DNA from: Arthrobacter rhizosphaerae
GTDB lineage: Bacteria > Actinomycetota > Actinomycetes > Actinomycetales > Micrococcaceae
Assembly: GCF_023062595.1 (NCBI RefSeq)
Contig: NZ_JALLAN010000010.1
Span: 124,001-188,000, forward strand
DNA length: 64,000 bases
Direction of reading: 5' to 3'
Below the pieces are notes generated by a model. That model saw only the letters and a program-made list of their open reading frames with translations, did not search any database and was not told the DNA's origin. This document shows positions 59,277 to 64,000 of this stretch, piece after piece. The position numbers and the translations under genes are program-made. Numbering within the stretch: position 1 is the first letter of the stretch; each line of letters begins with the position of its first letter.

Positions 59277-60413
59277 GTGGATGAGGTGGACGAAGGTCAG
59301 GGCGTTGCGTTGATCCCGCCGGCTGCTAGACAAGCGCGCGCGCACCACCCTCGGCCCAGCATTGAAGATGTGGCGGCTGCTGCGGGTGTTTCCACGGCCA
59401 CCGTCTCCCGTGCAATCAGAGGACTTCCCCGCGTTGCTCAACCCACACGAATGAGAATTCTAGAAATCGCCCAAGCCCTGGGCTACGCTGCATCAGCCTC
59501 CGCGGCAGGGCTGGCCACCGGCAGGACTCGAAGCGTTGGCGTTGTGACTCCTTCGCTCCGCCAGCCTGCCTACAGCGCTGCTGTTGAAGGAGCCGAGCGG
59601 GCACTCCGCGGCCGCGATTACTCTCTGGTTCTGCTCCATCTCCCGCATCGGTCTGCCAGCCCACAGCTTTCTACGGACCTGAACATGCTCCGCCGACGCG
59701 TGGACGCGCTTCTGGTTCTGGGAGCTGACACTCTAGGGAAGGATCAGATCAAGCAACTGCAGCGAAGCGGGATGCAGCACATTGTGATTGGTCTGCACGG
59801 AGAGCACGTCGATGGTGAGGCAGAGGCGGCAACCACGGCAATTCGCCATCTAGTTCAGCTCGGGCACACGGATCTGGCCTTTTTCCTTGGCGAACCAGGG
59901 GCCCCGTCCTGGGCGAATCCGCAGGCAAGGGGATTGGAACACTGCACGAGCGCTTTGAAAACTGAGGGCATAAAGCTAAAGGAAATCAGGATTGAAATTG
60001 GAGCCGGGGCAATCCGCAACAGCCGGAGGGCGTTCAGCCGTCTTTGGGCAGGTCCCGGGTCAAAGCCGACCGCCATCGTCTGCGCATCCGACGAGATGGC
60101 TCTGGGCGTGTTGTTGGAAGCCGCGCGGGAGGGCCTGAGTATTCCTGAGGATCTGTCGATCGTGGGAATGGACGGCCAGGACCTTGGCGAATCACTGGAA
60201 TTGACCGCGGTCATACAAAATTCAGCCCTGAGGGCGGCACGGGGAGCACAAAGTCTCCTGGCTGCCTTGGAAGGCGAGCGCAGCGTCACTTACTCGGCCG
60301 CCTGGTCTCCAGAACTCATGATCAGGCAGTCAACAGCAAGGCGTGCAAGGAATCACAGTGCCGCCGGCATGGTTGAGACCGAACCCGGCCGGCAGCCCCG
60401 CGATTATGGGTGA
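59277..60413 (+). CDS. LacI-family transcriptional regulator, second
   Basis: 378 residues from GTG 59277; GTG 59286 has better spacing to GAAGG. HTH VAAAAGVSTATVSRAIRGL, then a periplasmic-binding-like effector domain (about 90-350). 10 bases after the isomerase gene, so probably in the same transcript. No TAAGCGCAT box is visible nearby, so it need not share the first LacI's operators. Confidence 0.9.
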   Translation: MDEVDEGQGVALIPPAARQARAHHPRPSIEDVAAAAGVSTATVSRAIRGLPRVAQPTRMRILEIAQALGYAASASAAGLATGRTRSVGVVTPSLRQPAYSAAVEGAERALRGRDYSLVLLHLPHRSASPQLSTDLNMLRRRVDALLVLGADTLGKDQIKQLQRSGMQHIVIGLHGEHVDGEAEAATTAIRHLVQLGHTDLAFFLGEPGAPSWANPQARGLEHCTSALKTEGIKLKEIRIEIGAGAIRNSRRAFSRLWAGPGSKPTAIVCASDEMALGVLLEAAREGLSIPEDLSIVGMDGQDLGESLELTAVIQNSALRAARGAQSLLAALEGERSVTYSAAWSPELMIRQSTARRARNHSAAGMVETEPGRQPRDYG

Positions 60414-60471
60414 CTTCAAGATCCCGCCTTCAAGCTATTCCGACAGTTCCCTGGTGTAGTCATGGATGGTT

Positions 60472-62010
60472 TTAGAGGAACTTCACCCCTTGGGCGAGCG
60501 GCAGTTCGCCCGAGAAGTTGATGGTGTTGGTGGCCTGGCGCATGTACACCTTCCAGGAATCGGAGCCGGACTCGCGTCCGCCTCCGGTTTCCTTTTCACC
60601 ACCGAAGGCGCCCCCAATTTCGGCCCCGGACGTTCCAATGTTGACGTTAGCGATCCCGCAGTCGGATCCGCTGGCTGACAGGAACCGTTCGGCTTCGGAC
60701 TGGTCCTGCGTGAAGATTGCCGAGGACAAGCCCTGGGGAACATCGTTGTGGATCCCGATGGCCTCATCCAGGGAGTCGTATGTCATGACGTACAGAATGG
60801 GAGCGAAGGTTTCGTCGTGCACGACGGCGGTCTGGCCAGGCATGCGTACGACAGCCGGTTCCACGTAGAAGGCCTCGGGCTGGTCTTCAGCCAGAACGCG
60901 GTTGCCGCCGTAAACCACCTCGCCGCCTTCGGCCACGGCCCGGGCGAGGGCGTCCTGCTGGGCCTCGAAGCTGCTGGCGTTGATGAGCGGTCCCACCAGG
61001 GTTTCTTCCAAGGTGGGGCTGCCAATGTTCAGAGTGCGGTATGCATCCACGATCCGGCTAACAAGCGTGTCGGCGATGGAGGAGTGGACAATGAGCCGGC
61101 GCAGCGAGGTGCAGCGCTGGCCCGCAGTCCCGGCGGCGGAGAAGACAATGCCGCGCAAGGCAAGGTCCAAGTCCGCGGACGGGGCCACGATCGCCCCGTT
61201 GTTGCCGCCGAGTTCCAGCAGGGCCCGGCCGAAGCGTCCGGCGATGATCGGCGCGATCTCCTTGCCCATGCGCACGGAACCGGTGGCTGAGACGAGGGCG
61301 ATGCGAGGGTCTTCAACCAGCTTCTGTCCGCCCACCCGGTCAGTCAGGATCAGCTGGTGGATGCCTTCCGGAGCTCCGACATCCTTGACAGCCCTTGCCA
61401 GAAGGGTGTCGACGGCGAGGGCGGAGAGGCGTGTCGCGTCTGCGGGCTTCCACACAACCGTGTCTCCCGCCACCAGAGCCAGCGCGGTGTTCCAGGCGTA
61501 CACGGCAACGGGGAAGTTGAAGGCTGAGATGATGCCGACGACGCCGAGCGGGTGCCAGGTTTCGGCCAGTCGGTGGCCCGGCCGCTCAGAGGGCATGGTC
61601 TTGCCATACAGCTGACGGGACTGCCCGACAGCAAGATCAGCGATGTCGATCATTTCCTGGACTTCGCCGAGGGCCTCGGAACGGATCTTCCCCACCTCGG
61701 CGGTGATGAGGGCAGCGACATCTTCCTTGTGCTCGGTCAGCAGCTGACCCCAGCGCTTAATAAGCGCCCCGCGGACGGGTGCCGGGACATTGCGCCACGT
61801 CTTGAAGGCCTCGGACGCCTGGGCGATGGCCCCTTCGATTTCCTCATCGTTGTGGACTTTGGTGTGCAGGAGGACTTCCCCGGTGATGGGGGAGCGCGTT
61901 TCGTGAGTCCCGACGAGCGCGACCGGATCGACTCCGATTGCCTGGAGGCCCTTGCGGACCTCTTCGGTGACTTCGGCCGTCGCCGGGATGGAGGAGGTAA
62001 GGGTGGTCAT
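60472..62010 (-). CDS. amaB: L-piperidine-6-carboxylate / alpha-aminoadipate semialdehyde dehydrogenase
   Basis: 512-residue ALDH7-type enzyme oxidising the semialdehyde in lysine/pipecolate breakdown to 2-aminoadipate. Catalytic Cys in AGQRCTSLRR, Glu in LLELGGNNGA, cofactor site AFNFPVAVY. The C-terminal IGGAFGGEKETGGGRESGSD and YMRQATNTINFS are hallmark ALDH7/AmaB. It is 29 bases after hglS on the reverse strand. Confidence 0.93.
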   Translation of the reverse strand: MTTLTSSIPATAEVTEEVRKGLQAIGVDPVALVGTHETRSPITGEVLLHTKVHNDEEIEGAIAQASEAFKTWRNVPAPVRGALIKRWGQLLTEHKEDVAALITAEVGKIRSEALGEVQEMIDIADLAVGQSRQLYGKTMPSERPGHRLAETWHPLGVVGIISAFNFPVAVYAWNTALALVAGDTVVWKPADATRLSALAVDTLLARAVKDVGAPEGIHQLILTDRVGGQKLVEDPRIALVSATGSVRMGKEIAPIIAGRFGRALLELGGNNGAIVAPSADLDLALRGIVFSAAGTAGQRCTSLRRLIVHSSIADTLVSRIVDAYRTLNIGSPTLEETLVGPLINASSFEAQQDALARAVAEGGEVVYGGNRVLAEDQPEAFYVEPAVVRMPGQTAVVHDETFAPILYVMTYDSLDEAIGIHNDVPQGLSSAIFTQDQSEAERFLSASGSDCGIANVNIGTSGAEIGGAFGGEKETGGGRESGSDSWKVYMRQATNTINFSGELPLAQGVKFL

Positions 62011-62039
62011 GGTTGCCTTCTTTCAGTGCCAGGGGTGGG

Positions 62040-63452
62040 TTAGGCGGGGAGGCCGGTAATGGTGACGCCGAGTCTGCGCTCGACCTCTTTGATGGACGCC
62101 GTTTGTTGCCCGGCATAGAGGGAATTGGGGTCAAAGATTCTGCTGCCCAGGACCTCTGACAGACGGTCGATGTCGTAGGGGGTGCCCAGTTGCTCGTCGT
62201 CGCGTGAGCCGTCGTCAATGAGGTTTGACTGGAAGATCCCGGCTGCTGAGCGGGGCAGGAAGTCTTCGTAGACGATGGGCTCGGGGATCAGGACGCCGGC
62301 CTCCACGAGCTCACGCAGGGAAGCGGGCCGCTGTGTGAGGGTGCGCTTGGGATCAGCCACACGGTAGGTGAAATACCCCAGGCCCTGAAGAGCGAGCTCC
62401 TCGTCGCTGTCCGGGAGGTTCTTGCGCCAAATCTGCTCGGCTATCTGTACACGGGTTGCTCCCGGCGGGGCTTCGGCGAGACGGTTGTCGACGTCGGCCA
62501 CCATCCGGTCATAGAGGTCCCTGCCGTGCGGGGTCAAAGCGATGCCTCGCTGCTCCACCTCGCCGAAGCGCACGCGGAGCGAACCGGGGCGGACACCGCC
62601 GTCAGGATGCCGGAAGTTCCGATCCTCGGCGAGGGCGCGGAAGGATGTCTGGCGAAGCAGGACATCGGGTCCTTCCCAGTTCGGTGGGCCCTGAATCTCA
62701 TCGATCATGGCGATTCCGCGGGCTTCCATCCGGGCGTAAAGGTCATCAATGTCCAGGACACGCGGGGTGAGGTGATTGATGTGGGTGGAGGGCACGCCGC
62801 CGATGTCCGCGGCCACTGCGGAGATGCGTTCGAGTCTGAAGTACCAGTCATGGTCGACAGGTTCCTGGGACAGTTCGAAAGCCGCCGTCGCAAGGTCCAG
62901 AAGGCGGGCGGCCTCTTCCGCAGCCAATTCCTTCTCTGCGCTCGCCGTGTCCGCCAGCTCAAGAAGGTCCTCGCTGAACAGCGTGCGGGCGCCGATGAAG
63001 GACTCAAGTAGTTTCTCGGTTTCCTCATCGAAGAACCGCCGGTCGTCGTGGGTGAGCATGGAGGTGAACACCCGGAACGGGTTCCTGGACAGCTCGCCGG
63101 CGTCGACAGGACGGAAGGCCGTGGAGACGACAGGAACTGAACTTTTGGAGGCGTCCCGCAAGTCATAGAAGCCCACCGGATACATCCCGAAGGCTGCGAA
63201 GAGCCGGGCCGCCTGGGCGAGTTCCCTCGCTGATCCGACGCGGATGGCGCCATGGCGTTCTGCTGTGACGCGTTGGATGCTCCCCAGTCGTTGGGCATCT
63301 TCTCCGTTCTTGCTGATGAAGTCATCGTTGACCTCCCGGGATACATCGACGAGGGTGTTGTAGGCCGGAACTTCGTCGCCGTATAGCGTGGCCAGACGAA
63401 GGGCGAATTCGGCCCTGAGTTCCCACAGCTGCAGTTTGGTTGCAGTTGGCAT
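62040..63452 (-). CDS. hglS: 2-oxoadipate dioxygenase/decarboxylase (HglS, DUF1338)
   Basis: 470 residues. An Fe(II) enzyme converting 2-oxoadipate to D-2-hydroxyglutarate in D-lysine/pipecolate catabolism. VOC-like fold: metal-ligand region STHINHLTPR, substrate region GMYPVGFYDLRDA and conserved VSTAFRPV. It sits between a flavin oxidase and AmaB, the pathway context expected for HglS. Confidence 0.9.
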   Translation of the reverse strand: MPTATKLQLWELRAEFALRLATLYGDEVPAYNTLVDVSREVNDDFISKNGEDAQRLGSIQRVTAERHGAIRVGSARELAQAARLFAAFGMYPVGFYDLRDASKSSVPVVSTAFRPVDAGELSRNPFRVFTSMLTHDDRRFFDEETEKLLESFIGARTLFSEDLLELADTASAEKELAAEEAARLLDLATAAFELSQEPVDHDWYFRLERISAVAADIGGVPSTHINHLTPRVLDIDDLYARMEARGIAMIDEIQGPPNWEGPDVLLRQTSFRALAEDRNFRHPDGGVRPGSLRVRFGEVEQRGIALTPHGRDLYDRMVADVDNRLAEAPPGATRVQIAEQIWRKNLPDSDEELALQGLGYFTYRVADPKRTLTQRPASLRELVEAGVLIPEPIVYEDFLPRSAAGIFQSNLIDDGSRDDEQLGTPYDIDRLSEVLGSRIFDPNSLYAGQQTASIKEVERRLGVTITGLPA

Positions 63453-63500
63453 GGGCTCTTGTCCTTTCTGATGCTGTGCTTGGGGGGTCCGTTGAGCGGC

Positions 63501-64000
63501 TCAAATGATGTGTACTTCCCTGACCCGGGTGAGCTCACCTGCAAACCTTGCGGCGCTGAAATGTGTCGGGTCCATAAACGACTGTCTCCCCAGATACATG
63601 TCCCGGATGAGTTCGCCAACCGCCGGCCCCTGCAGGAAACCGTGGCCTGAGAATCCGGTGGCGTACATGAAGCCGTGCACTGTGTCCGAGCTGCCGATCA
63701 TCGCGTTGTGGTCCGGGGTGTTTTCGTACAGCCCTGCCCAGCCGACTTCCAGTTCCCGGTTTGCCAGGGACGGCGCCACAACTTCCGCGGCGGCGTTGAA
63801 GGCCGGCAGCCACTGGTAGTCGAACTCCCGGCAGAAACCCGGTTCCTGGTCCTGGTTCGAAATCCCTAAGAGCATTCCGTTCAGGTAGTTGTGGAAATAG
63901 AGCGTGGTCGAGAGGTCCAGTGTGAACGGAACGGAGGGGAATGGCTTGGCCCCCTGCGGTGTCATTCCGATTTGGCGCCGGACCGGCTCAATTGGCAAAT
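63501..64000 (-). CDS. FAD-dependent amine/amino-acid oxidase, C-terminal part (cut by window end)
   Basis: At least 166 residues of a DAO-superfamily flavoenzyme; the 5' part lies beyond 64000. Visible are VGWAGLYENTPDHNAMIG and YATGFSGHGFLQGPAVGEL, the C-terminal FAD-contacting region shared by sarcosine and pipecolate oxidases. With hglS and amaB downstream, an L-pipecolate oxidase role is likely but inferred. Its stop lies 48 bases before the hglS start. Confidence 0.85.
   Translation of the reverse strand, partial: LPIEPVRRQIGMTPQGAKPFPSVPFTLDLSTTLYFHNYLNGMLLGISNQDQEPGFCREFDYQWLPAFNAAAEVVAPSLANRELEVGWAGLYENTPDHNAMIGSSDTVHGFMYATGFSGHGFLQGPAVGELIRDMYLGRQSFMDPTHFSAARFAGELTRVREVHII

Overview
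The window looks like chromosome from a high-GC actinobacterium of the Arthrobacter/Pseudarthrobacter group (Micrococcaceae). Three things support this: the core gene order ileS-folC-DUF4233-ndk-VKOR-rne-(thiD-tenA)-rplU-rpmA-obgE-proB-proA-nadD-rsfS-tRNA-Ala, the many GTG/TTG starts, and actinobacterial families such as DUF3090, SCO1664 and DUF222/HNH. The taxonomic call is inference, because no search was run. No transposase, integrase, phage gene or CRISPR array was seen.

Layout. 1-19.8 kb is conserved housekeeping: translation, folate, an RNase E-type ribonuclease, a TPP-riboswitch-controlled thiD-tenA fusion, ribosomal proteins L21/L27, Obg, proline and NAD synthesis, ribosome silencing, and two identical tRNA-Ala(GGC) genes. 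19.9-26.4 kb holds a PhnA-like zinc-ribbon protein, a flavin oxidoreductase with no conventional start codon, an rRNA methyltransferase-like protein, a ROK regulator and a secreted phosphoesterase with a PKD domain. 26.5-31.6 kb is one tightly overlapping MoxR/DUF58/VWA/VWA/TPR (Bat-like) operon. 32-35.5 kb is metF-metE behind a 420-bp leader with predicted RNA structure. 35.5-38.7 kb holds a DUF2004 protein, a LysR regulator, a ribokinase-like kinase and a RibD/DHFR-fold protein. 38.8-43.1 kb is the class Ib ribonucleotide reductase operon nrdHIEF, with NrdR- and DnaA-box-like sites upstream. 43.3-45.3 kb is the conserved SCO1664/DUF3090/histidine-phosphatase trio.

From 45.4 kb the window becomes accessory. 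Two adjacent frameshifted genes (SHOCT, DUF222/HNH) are followed by small membrane proteins and a MerR regulator whose self-operator is readable. 49.3-60.4 kb is a sugar catabolic island: a LacI regulator with four copies of one operator box, an ABC importer, two TIM-barrel isomerase/epimerase-like proteins, a Gfo/Idh/MocA dehydrogenase, an intracellular GH32 fructosidase and a second LacI. The GH32 gene lies between two diverged 276-bp direct repeats, each spanning the junction of two Gfo/Idh genes. Around it are three decayed dehydrogenase fragments. This rearrangement scar is the most interesting feature in the window.

60.5-64 kb is the end of a reverse-strand lysine/pipecolate degradation operon: a flavin amine oxidase (cut by the window edge), HglS-type 2-oxoadipate dioxygenase/decarboxylase and an AmaB-type aldehyde dehydrogenase. 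Start codons were chosen from Shine-Dalgarno spacing and family N-termini, and often differ from the longest reading frame.
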